5,131 nt of DNA from Pseudomonadota bacterium (GTDB taxonomy: Bacteria; Myxococcota; Myxococcia; Myxococcales; Myxococcaceae), in NCBI GenBank assembly GCA_023424585.1, contig JAFADT010000001.1, positions 1-5,131 on the forward strand, in the 5' to 3' direction. Below, one piece after another: positions 1 through 4,784 of this stretch (within the stretch, counting starts at the first letter, position 1; each line of letters opens with the position of its first letter). A program made the position numbers and the translations under genes. Below the pieces are notes generated by a model that did not search any database, was not told the DNA's origin, and saw only the letters and a program-made list of their open reading frames with translations.

Positions 1-867
1 GTGGTACACGCCGGTGATGCCGAACGGGTGCGGCGGCGCCTTCAGCTCGCCCAGCGTGCGCGGCTGCCAGCCGCTGCTCACCGCGGCCGTGCGCGTGCGC
101 CCGCCGTAGGGCGCCATGCGGTCCACCAGCAGCACGCCCCGGCCCGCGCCGCCGAAGCCCGCCGCCAGTTCCTCGCGGACCACGTCCACGATGCGGTCCC
201 CCGCGATGAGCGAGTTGCCGAACGCGGCGACCACCGTGGGCGCCTTCGCCGTGCCCTCCAGGAGCCCGTCCAGCGCGGAGTAGAACGGCGTCAGCGCGGA
301 CCGCGCGCAGCCCGCGTCCCCGGGCTCCAGGCACGGATCCTCCACCGCGCCCCCCGGAGCACGCAGCCGCGTGGCGAGCGCGTGCAGGTGCCCGGCGCGC
401 TCGGTGGTAGGAGGCAGCGCGCGAAACGCCGAGCGCCCCACCGGACGCGACGGGCTTCGCGGTGGCGCGGGCAGGTTCGCGGAAGCGGGCACCCCGAGAG
501 AAGCACCCGCGCCCGGCTCCGCGCGCTCGGCGGCAGTCACCCCGCGGGGAGCACCCGCGCCCTTCTCCACGTTCTCGGCGGCGGACGCGGGCACCCCGCG
601 AGGAGCAACCGCGCCCTTCTCCACGTTCTCGGCCGCGACGGACCCGGTCTCTTCCGCAGCCTCGGGCCGCGCGGAGGGTTGCGCCGCCACGGATGCGGCG
701 GGCGAAGCGCCCGGCTCCGACGGCGGCACGGCGTCCGCCGCGGGAGTCGACGTCAGGGGGAAGCGCTGAGGGGGTGTGCGGGACTCGCACCCGGGGAGCA
801 GGGCCCCCGCCAGGACAGCGAGCAACCCCGCCCGCCAGCGCCGCCGCGAGACATCGGGAACCGTCAT
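1..867 (-). CDS. Lipoprotein with SGNH/GDSL-hydrolase-like domain (partial, C-terminus off left edge)
   Basis: The visible part is 289 residues, open to the window edge. It begins with an Arg-rich n-region (SRRRWR, residues 7-12), a hydrophobic stretch and lipobox LPGC with the acylated Cys at 27, so it is probably anchored to the outer membrane; the SRRRW motif also loosely fits a Tat signal. Residues about 30-150 form a low-complexity Ala/Pro/Glu linker holding three tandem repeats. From about residue 155 a globular domain follows: two close cysteines (179, 187), then AFGNSLIAGD (215-224), which resembles block I of SGNH/GDSL esterases with Ser219 as candidate nucleophile, then a Gly-rich stretch (GFGGAGRGVLLVDR). 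The usual GDS is GNS here. The later catalytic Asp/His block is outside the window, so enzymatic activity is inferred; a cell-wall or polysaccharide esterase is one option. An in-frame ATG at 906 would add 13 residues; 867 gives the more usual signal-peptide length. No strong Shine-Dalgarno precedes either start. Confidence 0.8.
   Translation of the reverse strand, partial: MTVPDVSRRRWRAGLLAVLAGALLPGCESRTPPQRFPLTSTPAADAVPPSEPGASPAASVAAQPSARPEAAEETGSVAAENVEKGAVAPRGVPASAAENVEKGAGAPRGVTAAERAEPGAGASLGVPASANLPAPPRSPSRPVGRSAFRALPPTTERAGHLHALATRLRAPGGAVEDPCLEPGDAGCARSALTPFYSALDGLLEGTAKAPTVVAAFGNSLIAGDRIVDVVREELAAGFGGAGRGVLLVDRMAPYGGRTRTAAVSSGWQPRTLGELKAPPHPFGITGVYH
481..636 (-). repeat. Three tandem repeats in lipoprotein linker (54/48/54 bp)
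   Basis: Read on the minus strand, the linker of the left-edge lipoprotein contains three consecutive in-frame units: residues 78-95 (AAENVEKGAVAPRGVPAS), 96-111 (AAENVEKGAGAPRGVT) and 112-129 (AAERAEPGAGASLGVPAS), at 583-636, 535-582 and 481-534. The first two are nearly identical at nucleotide level, including the shared run CGCCCTTCTCCACGTTCTCG, which points to recent duplication. The third is more diverged and the middle unit lacks two codons. Such units lengthen the flexible tether between lipid anchor and domain without shifting frame. Confidence 0.85.
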
Positions 868-998
868 GTGGTCCGCGAGCGTAGACGAAAGCCCCGGGTC
901 ACGCATGTTCTGGACCCCACGCTCGGCCGCCTCGTAAGCCGCCCCGGCGTGGCCTCCTGGACACCGCTTCCGTCCTGCACCGCACGTCCCGGCCGGCC

Positions 999-1011
999 CT
1001 TCCCGGGGAAG
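999..1011. promoter_or_regulatory. Perfect 13-bp dyad, candidate operator
   Basis: CTTCCCGGGGAAG is a perfect odd palindrome (6-bp arms around one G) in the divergent region between the lipoprotein (minus) and the XRE regulator (plus). It lies 132 bp upstream of the former start and 114 bp upstream of the latter. Its core TTCCCGGGGAA matches the dyad at 4213-4223 at 9 of 11 positions. Binding by a dimeric regulator, perhaps the neighbouring XRE protein, is inference only; short GC-rich dyads also occur by chance. Confidence 0.3.
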
Positions 1012-1066
1012 AAGCGGTTTCCCGTCCCCCAGCGCCAACGCAGGGTCCGGCCGCGAACATGCTCCC

Positions 1067-1096
1067 TTCACATGGCGCAACGCGTCCCCAAATTAT
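1067..1096 (+). promoter_or_regulatory. Candidate sigma70-type promoter of the XRE regulator
   Basis: TTCACA (1067-1072, 5 of 6 to TTGACA) and AATTAT (1091-1096, 4 of 6 to TATAAT) are separated by 18 bp. The AAATTAT patch is conspicuous in otherwise very GC-rich DNA. The predicted transcript would start near 1103, leaving a leader of about 23 nt before ATG 1126. This supports 1126 over the in-frame ATGs at 1108 and 1072, which would lie almost at or before the transcript start. Confidence 0.45.
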
Positions 1097-1125
1097 CCGC
1101 CGCAACCATGGGGAATCACAGGCTC

Positions 1126-1455
1126 ATGACGTGGACGAAGCTCCACCGACGGTTTGGCGACCACCTGCGCCGCATGCGCAACAGCCGCGACCTCACGCAG
1201 GAAGCCCTCGCCGAACGCAGTGACCTGTCGGTGGATGCCATCCGCCGCATCGAGCGAGGCGCGTTCTCTCCTTCGCTCGACACGCTGGGCAAGCTGTCCA
1301 TGGGCCTGGACGTGTCCCTCAAGACGCTCTTCCACTCGTTCGACCTGGAGCGCACGGACGGCGTGGCGGAGATCTGCGACTTCCTCGCGTGCCGCACCGG
1401 CTCCGAGCTGAAGCTCGCCTGGCGCGTGCTCCAGGCCATGTTCGACGAGCGCTGA
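1126..1455 (+). CDS. XRE-family helix-turn-helix transcriptional regulator
   Basis: A 109-residue cytoplasmic DNA-binding protein. Residues about 7-68 form a Cro/CI-type (HTH_3/XRE) domain: scaffold helix around GDHLRRMRNSRDLTQ, helix 2 LTQEALAERS (23-32), recognition helix SVDAIRRIERG (35-45), then SPSLDTLGKLSMGLDVSL, the typical closing helices. The remaining 40 residues (DLERTDGVAEICDFLACR and on) look helical and may serve dimerisation; there is no ligand-binding or enzymatic domain. ATG 1126 is chosen because GGGGA (1110-1114) lies 11 nt upstream and the domain begins at once; ATG 1108 or 1072 would add 6 or 18 residues of non-domain sequence with no good ribosome site. The gene is divergent from the left-edge lipoprotein and is followed 83 bp later by the receiver gene in the same direction. 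It could be autoregulatory, as many small XRE proteins are; its target is unknown. Confidence 0.9.
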   Translation: MTWTKLHRRFGDHLRRMRNSRDLTQEALAERSDLSVDAIRRIERGAFSPSLDTLGKLSMGLDVSLKTLFHSFDLERTDGVAEICDFLACRTGSELKLAWRVLQAMFDER

Positions 1456-1472
1456 AGGCGCGCGCACCGCGT

Positions 1473-1490
1473 TGCCGGTCGCACCCGGCA
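1473..1490 (+). other. Small hairpin between XRE and receiver genes
   Basis: TGCCGG (1473-1478) and CCGGCA (1485-1490) are perfect inverted arms around a 6-nt loop, beginning 18 nt after the XRE stop. There is no T-tract after it, so it is not a canonical intrinsic terminator. It could weakly attenuate transcription into the receiver gene or protect the upstream 3' end, or be chance in GC-rich DNA. Confidence 0.25.
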
Positions 1491-1538
1491 GATGTTCCCT
1501 GTCCCTCCGGACGCGCTTGCCCTATGCGTTCCGGCCGC

Positions 1539-1904
1539 ATGAACCGCGTGACCCCCACCCTCCTCCTCGTCGTGGACGACAGCGACCTGCGCGACGCGCT
1601 CGTGGAGATCCTCCTCGCGGAGGGCCACGCCGTCGTCGCCACGGAGAACGGCGACGCGGCGCGCACCTGGCTGGACGCCCACCCGCCCCCGGCGCTGCTG
1701 CTCGTGGACCTGTGGACGCCGCGCAGGGACAGCTGGCGGCTGCTGGACGCCCTGCGCCGCGAGCCCCACCTGATGGACGTGCCCGTCGTAGCCATCAGCG
1801 CCAGCGAGGAGCGCCACCCCGCCATCCGCGAGGTGCTCGCCAAGCCGTTCGACCGCGAGGCCCTGCTCACCGGGGTGCGCCGGTTCCTGCCCCCGCTGCA
1901 CTGA
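1539..1904 (+). CDS. Single-domain response regulator (CheY-like receiver)
   Basis: A 121-residue receiver domain with no output domain. It starts with beta-1 TLLLVVDDSD carrying the acidic pair Asp13/Asp14 that binds Mg2+. The phosphoacceptor is Asp57 in LLLVDLWTP, the switch Ser87 is in VVAISAS, and Lys102-Pro103 sits in VLAKPFD. All catalytic positions are intact, so it should accept phosphate from a histidine kinase. Without an effector domain it probably works by protein contact or as an intermediate in a phosphorelay. ATG 1539 puts beta-1 seven residues in, the usual distance; ATG 1524 in the same frame would add five residues (MRSGR). Neither start has a clear Shine-Dalgarno. It follows the XRE gene by 83 bp and may share its transcript. 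It converges on the lipoprotein at 1916-2524 with 11 bp between stops. The kinase at 2627-4117 is a candidate partner by proximity only. Confidence 0.93.
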   Translation: MNRVTPTLLLVVDDSDLRDALVEILLAEGHAVVATENGDAARTWLDAHPPPALLLVDLWTPRRDSWRLLDALRREPHLMDVPVVAISASEERHPAIREVLAKPFDREALLTGVRRFLPPLH

Positions 1905-1915
1905 AGCGCCGGCCC

Positions 1916-2524
1916 TCAGCCGCCGGTCGTCTGTTGCCCCAGCGGCCCCGCCACCGCCGGGTCCAGCCGGAACGAGTCGAAGAAGCGGTCCGCGTCCTCG
2001 GGCGCGCGCCCCTCCGGGTGCAGGAGCAGCTGCTGGTACAGGCGCGGGCCCACCATGAAGAAGCGGCCCCGGAGCCGGCGCGGGCCGGACACCCCGCCCA
2101 CCTCCTGGCCCGGGTAGCGGCCCTCCATCTGGAGCGGCTTCGCGGTGATGGCCGTCGCGCCCAGGGCCTCCAGCGCGCCCTGGCTGGCGCGGTCCACCAC
2201 GTCGCGCGGGTTCACCTGCGCCACCGCCGCGAGCGGGAAGTCCGTATAGGAGACGTAGTAGGCGGTGTCGTCCTGCGTGCTCGCGGCGATGAACGTGTGC
2301 AGCGTCACCTCGCCCACGTCCGTGGGCTGCACGCGCCGCTCCTCGGTGACGGGGCCGGGGAAGGTCACGCTGAAGCCCCCCTCCCGCGACTGGACGACGG
2401 AGGACGGCGCCTCCCGCGCGGGGGCGGCGGGCGTGACGGGGGGCTCGGTCTGCGCGCGCCCCGCGCACCCTCCCAGCACCAGCAGGGCGGCCAGCGGCAC
2501 GGCCCGGTAGGAACACTTCATCAT
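1916..2524 (-). CDS. Envelope lipoprotein of unknown function
   Basis: 202 residues. The signal peptide MMKCSYRAVPLAALLVLGGC ends in lipobox LGGC with the acylated Cys at 20; no Asp follows the Cys, compatible with outer-membrane sorting by the classical +2 rule. A Pro/Ala-rich tether (to about residue 44) leads to one domain of about 140 residues beginning EGGFSVTFPGPV, followed by TLHTFIAAS, AYYVSYTDFP, a helix DVVDRASQGALEALGA, and FFMVGPRLYQQLLL, ending FFDSFRL. The order FxVxFPG, YxVxY, helix, strand Y, and terminal FxxSF resembles PsbP/Mog1-like alpha/beta lipoproteins; that fold assignment is my inference. ATG 2524 is chosen over 2542 and 2521 because AGGAG (2533-2537) sits 8 nt before it and the signal peptide then has a normal short n-region. 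It lies 102 bp downstream of the kinase gene in the same direction, possibly co-transcribed. No function can be named. Confidence 0.88.
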   Translation of the reverse strand: MMKCSYRAVPLAALLVLGGCAGRAQTEPPVTPAAPAREAPSSVVQSREGGFSVTFPGPVTEERRVQPTDVGEVTLHTFIAASTQDDTAYYVSYTDFPLAAVAQVNPRDVVDRASQGALEALGATAITAKPLQMEGRYPGQEVGGVSGPRRLRGRFFMVGPRLYQQLLLHPEGRAPEDADRFFDSFRLDPAVAGPLGQQTTGG

Positions 2525-2532
2525 CCAGACGG

Positions 2533-2537
2533 CTCCT
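2533..2537 (-). promoter_or_regulatory. Ribosome binding site deciding the lipoprotein start
   Basis: AGGAG on the minus strand, 8 nt before ATG 2524. It decides the start among three in-frame ATGs (2542, 2524, 2521), because it lies inside the coding region if 2542 were used and is less well spaced for 2521. Confidence 0.7.
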
Positions 2538-2626
2538 GACATGGGGCCGCAAGGTACGCCCTGCCCCGCCCGAGCGCATCCCTGGCGTCACCGGAACCCC
2601 GCTTCAGGCAACGGTCGTCCCCACCC

Positions 2627-4117
2627 TCAGTGCATCGCGCCGGAGCGCACCCGTGCGGGCTCCTCCTCGTCGGAGGAGGGCGCGGGCGGCTCCGGCGGGC
2701 CGGCGGACACCCGCGCCAGGAAGACGCGGAACACCGAGCCCCGGCCGGGCTGGCTCTCCACCTCGATGCGGCCGCCGTGCGCTTCGATGATCCGCCGCGA
2801 CACCGACAGCCCCAGCCCCACGCCCGGCGCGCGCTGCTTCGCCTTGCCCGCGCGCTGGAACGGGATGAAGAGCCCCTCCAGCTCCTCCCGCGACATGCCG
2901 ATGCCCTGGTCCGCCACGGCCAGCACCACGTGCTCGGCGTCCCCGCCCACGGACACCTCCACCCGGCTGCCCGCGGGGGAGTACTTGAGCGCGTTGCTCA
3001 CCAGGTTGGTCAGCACCTGCTCCAGCCGGGCGGGGTCCGCGCGCACCAGCACCGCGGCGTCCGGCACCACCAGCTCCAGCATGTGCCCGGAGTCGCTGGA
3101 CTGGTACAGCTCCACCACGGAGCGCGCCAGCTCGCGCGTGTCGCGCACCTCCAGCTGAAGCTCCAGCTTGCCGGCCTCGATGCGGGTCGCGTCCAGCAGG
3201 TCCCCCACCATCCGGTCCAGGCGCGCCACCTGCCGCCGCACCAGCGACAGCGTGCGCTGCATCCGCTCCGGCGTCACCTCCCCCCGGTTCGTCAGCGCCG
3301 TGGACAGCTTCAGCGCGGACAGGGGGTTGCGCAGGTCGTGCGCCACGCCGGCCAGGAACGCCAGCTGCTGCTCCTGCTGGTGGCCCAGGCTGTCCGCCAT
3401 CTCGTTGAAGGTGTGGGCCATGTCGCGGATCTCCGACGGGCCCTCCTCGGGCGCGCGCAGGTGCCGCCCCCCCCGGCCGAAGCCGGCCATCGCGCTCCGC
3501 AGCGCCGTCAGCGGACGCAGCGCGAAGCGCCGCAGCCAGAAGACCACCAGCACCAGGGTCGCCAGCACCAGCAGGCCCAGCACCAGCCCCAGCACGTCGC
3601 CCATCTCGCTCCAGTGCGCCGCGCGCTGTCGGGCCTCCTGCGCCTGGTCCACGTTGATCTGGATGAGGCGCTCCAGCGACCGCAGCGCCGCGTCCAGCGA
3701 GGCCATCGCCGCCACGTCATGCTGGGCCGGGGACACCTCGGGCCCCAGCGGCGCGCGCTGCGCGGCCAGGTAGGCGTAGACCTGCTGCTGCGCCTCCGCC
3801 ACCGTCTGGCGCTCCTCCTCGGTGGACGCCAGGCTGTGCATCTCCAGCAGCTGGCGGCGCAGGTCGGCCTCGAGCTGGAGCGGCGAGCGCCCGCGCGACG
3901 GGTCTGCCAGGGAGGTGCCCGGCGACGTCAGCAGCCGCGAGTGGACGAGCAGGTCCACCTCCAGCTCCTCCGCCTGCCGGACGCCTTCCACGGATTCACT
4001 CAGCGTGGAAGCCATGCGCTCCAGGGAGGTCGTCAGCACCGCGAGCAGGGTGGCGGACACCACGGTGAGGAGGACCAGCCCCCCCACCACGGTGGAAAAG
4101 AAGGCCCGCAGGCTCAT
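2627..4117 (-). CDS. Transmembrane sensor histidine kinase (4-helix-bundle sensor, HAMP, HisKA, HATPase_c)
   Basis: 496 residues. TM1 (about 8-30), a helical periplasmic region (31-170) resembling a four-helix-bundle (4HB_MCP/CHASE3-like) sensor, and TM2 (about 175-195, VLGLVLGLLVLATLVLVVFW) are followed by a HAMP linker (RPLTALRSAM and SEIRDMAHTFNEMADSL, about 196-248). The HisKA domain has the H-box GVAHDLRNPLS with phosphoacceptor His260. The ATPase domain has N-box NLVSNALKYS (371-380), G1 ADQGIGM (402-408), F-box FIPF (417-420) and G2 GVGLGLSVSRR (432-442). All boxes are intact, so it should autophosphorylate. The signal is unknown. The C-terminus ends in a Pro/Glu-rich tail (about 472-496), with no fused receiver. 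ATG 4117 is chosen because TM1 starts just after it and GGAGG lies 4 nt upstream; ATG 4171 would add 18 residues rich in Arg/Gly/Pro. It sits upstream of the lipoprotein gene on the same strand; its cognate regulator is not certain, the receiver at 1539-1904 being the only one visible. Confidence 0.95.
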   Translation of the reverse strand: MSLRAFFSTVVGGLVLLTVVSATLLAVLTTSLERMASTLSESVEGVRQAEELEVDLLVHSRLLTSPGTSLADPSRGRSPLQLEADLRRQLLEMHSLASTEEERQTVAEAQQQVYAYLAAQRAPLGPEVSPAQHDVAAMASLDAALRSLERLIQINVDQAQEARQRAAHWSEMGDVLGLVLGLLVLATLVLVVFWLRRFALRPLTALRSAMAGFGRGGRHLRAPEEGPSEIRDMAHTFNEMADSLGHQQEQQLAFLAGVAHDLRNPLSALKLSTALTNRGEVTPERMQRTLSLVRRQVARLDRMVGDLLDATRIEAGKLELQLEVRDTRELARSVVELYQSSDSGHMLELVVPDAAVLVRADPARLEQVLTNLVSNALKYSPAGSRVEVSVGGDAEHVVLAVADQGIGMSREELEGLFIPFQRAGKAKQRAPGVGLGLSVSRRIIEAHGGRIEVESQPGRGSVFRVFLARVSAGPPEPPAPSSDEEEPARVRSGAMH

Positions 4118-4161
4118 GGCACCTCCCGGGCGAGCCCCCGGCCAGCGTCCTGCTTCGTCAT
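4114..4161 (-). CDS. Possible 15-codon leader ORF coupled to the kinase
   Basis: On the minus strand ATG 4161 opens a 15-codon frame, MTKQDAGRGLAREVP, whose TGA stop overlaps the kinase ATG in the arrangement ATGA (4114-4117). A strong purine tract GGAGGGAGGA (4171-4180) ends 9 nt before its ATG, a better-spaced ribosome site than the kinase's own GGAGG, which is 4 nt from its start. Overlap of this type usually means translational coupling. The peptide has no recognisable motif, and the frame may be chance in the untranslated leader. Confidence 0.3.
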   Translation of the reverse strand: MTKQDAGRGLAREVP

Positions 4162-4212
4162 GGTGGCGCATCCTCCCTCCGGGCCGCGCCAACCCAGGTG
4201 GTCGCCGCCCTC

Positions 4213-4223
4213 TTCCTGAGGAA
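4213..4223. promoter_or_regulatory. Perfect 11-bp dyad, candidate operator
   Basis: TTCCTGAGGAA has perfect 5-bp arms around a central G. It lies 95 bp upstream of the kinase start and 174 bp upstream of the 128-residue gene in the divergent region. It shares the pattern TTCCYGRGGAA with the dyad core at 1000-1010. A common regulator acting at both is inferred, not shown. Confidence 0.3.
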
Positions 4224-4236
4224 AGCAACAAGCGTC

Positions 4237-4244
4237 CGATATCG
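4237..4244. promoter_or_regulatory. CGATATCG palindrome
   Basis: A perfect 8-bp palindrome in one of the few AT-containing patches of the divergent region, 13 bp from the dyad at 4213-4223. It could be part of a promoter or operator for the kinase gene, but no clear -35/-10 pair could be matched to it on either strand. Confidence 0.2.
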
Positions 4245-4280
4245 TGGATTCGCACCCGGGATGCTGGCAGCCCGACCCCG

Positions 4281-4325
4281 ACATGGCCCCCCAAAAGGAG
4301 CCGGCCTCCCGAGGCCCGGCCATGT
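4281..4325. other. Nested inverted repeat in the leader of the 128-residue gene
   Basis: ACATGGCC (4281-4288) and GGCCATGT (4318-4325) form perfect 8-bp outer arms. Inside, GGCCTC (4303-4308) and GAGGCC (4311-4316) form a second stem, extended to GCCGGCCTC/GAGGCCCGGC (4300-4320) with one bulged C; outer and extended inner stems share bases 4318-4320, so they would compete in part. No T-tract follows on plus; on minus a short TTTT (4293-4296) lies 6 nt past the extended stem, but no minus-strand gene ends there. It lies 73-117 bp before ATG 4398, so it may be a leader RNA structure or a protein site. Confidence 0.3.
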
Positions 4326-4385
4326 TAGTCAGCACGGACACGCGGCCCGATGCGCACCCGGCGTCCGGGCGCTCGCCCTGCTTGA

Positions 4386-4391
4386 AGAGGT
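4386..4391 (+). promoter_or_regulatory. Ribosome binding site of the 128-residue gene
   Basis: AGAGGT, 6 nt before ATG 4398, in good position and supporting this start. No convincing sigma70 promoter hexamers were found between 4118 and 4397 for this gene. Confidence 0.55.
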
Positions 4392-4397
4392 CACCCG

Positions 4398-4784
4398 ATG
4401 GATCTGCTCGCCCCACCGGCCCGCACCCTGAACTTCGATGCCTTCTGGCGCTGGCTCCAGGAGCACACCAACTGCATCCTGCGCTGTGGCTCCCCCGACA
4501 TGACGCTGTTCGACCATGACGACTTCCACTGGATGCTGATGGAGGAGGAGCGCCAGCACGTCCTCCAGCTCATCAAGGGCAAGTCCCTGGTGGGCGAGAT
4601 GGTGATGGTGGGCCGTGAGATCTCCGAGGTCTCCATCTCCCCGGATCCGGACGCGGACCCGCAGGCGGGCCACTTCCTGGTGGAGCTGATGGGCGGCCCC
4701 AAGGAGGATCCGCAGGTGATGTACCACTTCATCATGGCCCACGGCATCGAGCCGGCCACCGGCCACCAGGGCTTCAAGCACTAG
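4398..4784 (+). CDS. Protein of unknown function, 128 residues
   Basis: I do not recognise this family. It has no signal peptide and no membrane segment, so it is probably cytoplasmic. It is acidic and rich in Met, His, Trp and Phe. An N-terminal helix NFDAFWRWLQEHTNC (12-26) is followed by CxxxC (26-30), then LFDHDDFHWMLMEEERQHVL (37-56), a probable strand pair GEMVMVGREISEVSIS (66-81), a loop DPDADPQAGHF (83-93), strand LVELMGG, and a C-terminal part VMYHFIMAHGIE (107-118) with His128 last. The alternation suggests a small alpha/beta fold, possibly of an accessory or binding protein. Many His, Asp and Cys residues could bind metal, but no known metal motif is matched; the D83-D85-D87 loop lacks the acidic residue at position 12 of an EF-hand. 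ATG 4398 is backed by AGAGGT 6 nt upstream and codon use typical of the neighbours. It is divergent from the kinase and overlaps the stop of the glycosyltransferase tail to tail. Confidence 0.82.
   Translation: MDLLAPPARTLNFDAFWRWLQEHTNCILRCGSPDMTLFDHDDFHWMLMEEERQHVLQLIKGKSLVGEMVMVGREISEVSISPDPDADPQAGHFLVELMGGPKEDPQVMYHFIMAHGIEPATGHQGFKH

Noticed and set aside
899..1105. 68-codon minus-strand frame in the divergent region
   Set aside because: Overlaps the predicted XRE promoter, has no domain, an Arg/Gly-rich composition, and no clear ribosome site.
1..1125. Long plus-strand open frame running into the XRE gene from the left edge
   Set aside because: It is antisense to the lipoprotein, has Arg/Ala/Pro-rich composition typical of GC-rich shadow frames, and only its last 109 codons (from 1126) show a domain.
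1905..1915. Bidirectional terminator between the convergent receiver and lipoprotein genes
   Set aside because: Only 11 bp separate the stops and no stem with T-tract is visible in or around them.
1116..2591. 491-codon minus-strand frame spanning the XRE and receiver genes
   Set aside because: Low-complexity Gly/Arg/Ala composition, antisense to two clear domains and overlapping the lipoprotein in another frame; no motif.
2630..4219. 529-codon plus-strand frame antisense to the kinase
   Set aside because: Gln/His/Arg/Leu-rich shadow of the kinase codons; the minus-strand frame carries all kinase boxes.
4231..4275. GGATTCGCACCCGGG, resembling the reverse complement of a tRNA T-arm
   Set aside because: The T-stem arms do not pair, the invariant TTC of the loop is altered, and no acceptor or anticodon stem can be drawn around it.
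4293..4320. Intrinsic terminator on the minus strand (stem plus TTTT)
   Set aside because: The T run is only four bases, interrupted from the stem by 6 nt and followed by GGGG, and no minus-strand gene ends upstream of it.
4480..4496. EF-hand-like Asp-x-Asp-x-Asp loop and zinc site in the 128-residue protein
   Set aside because: The loop lacks the Glu/Asp at position 12 and flanking helices, and there is only a single CxxxC pair with no standard second half.
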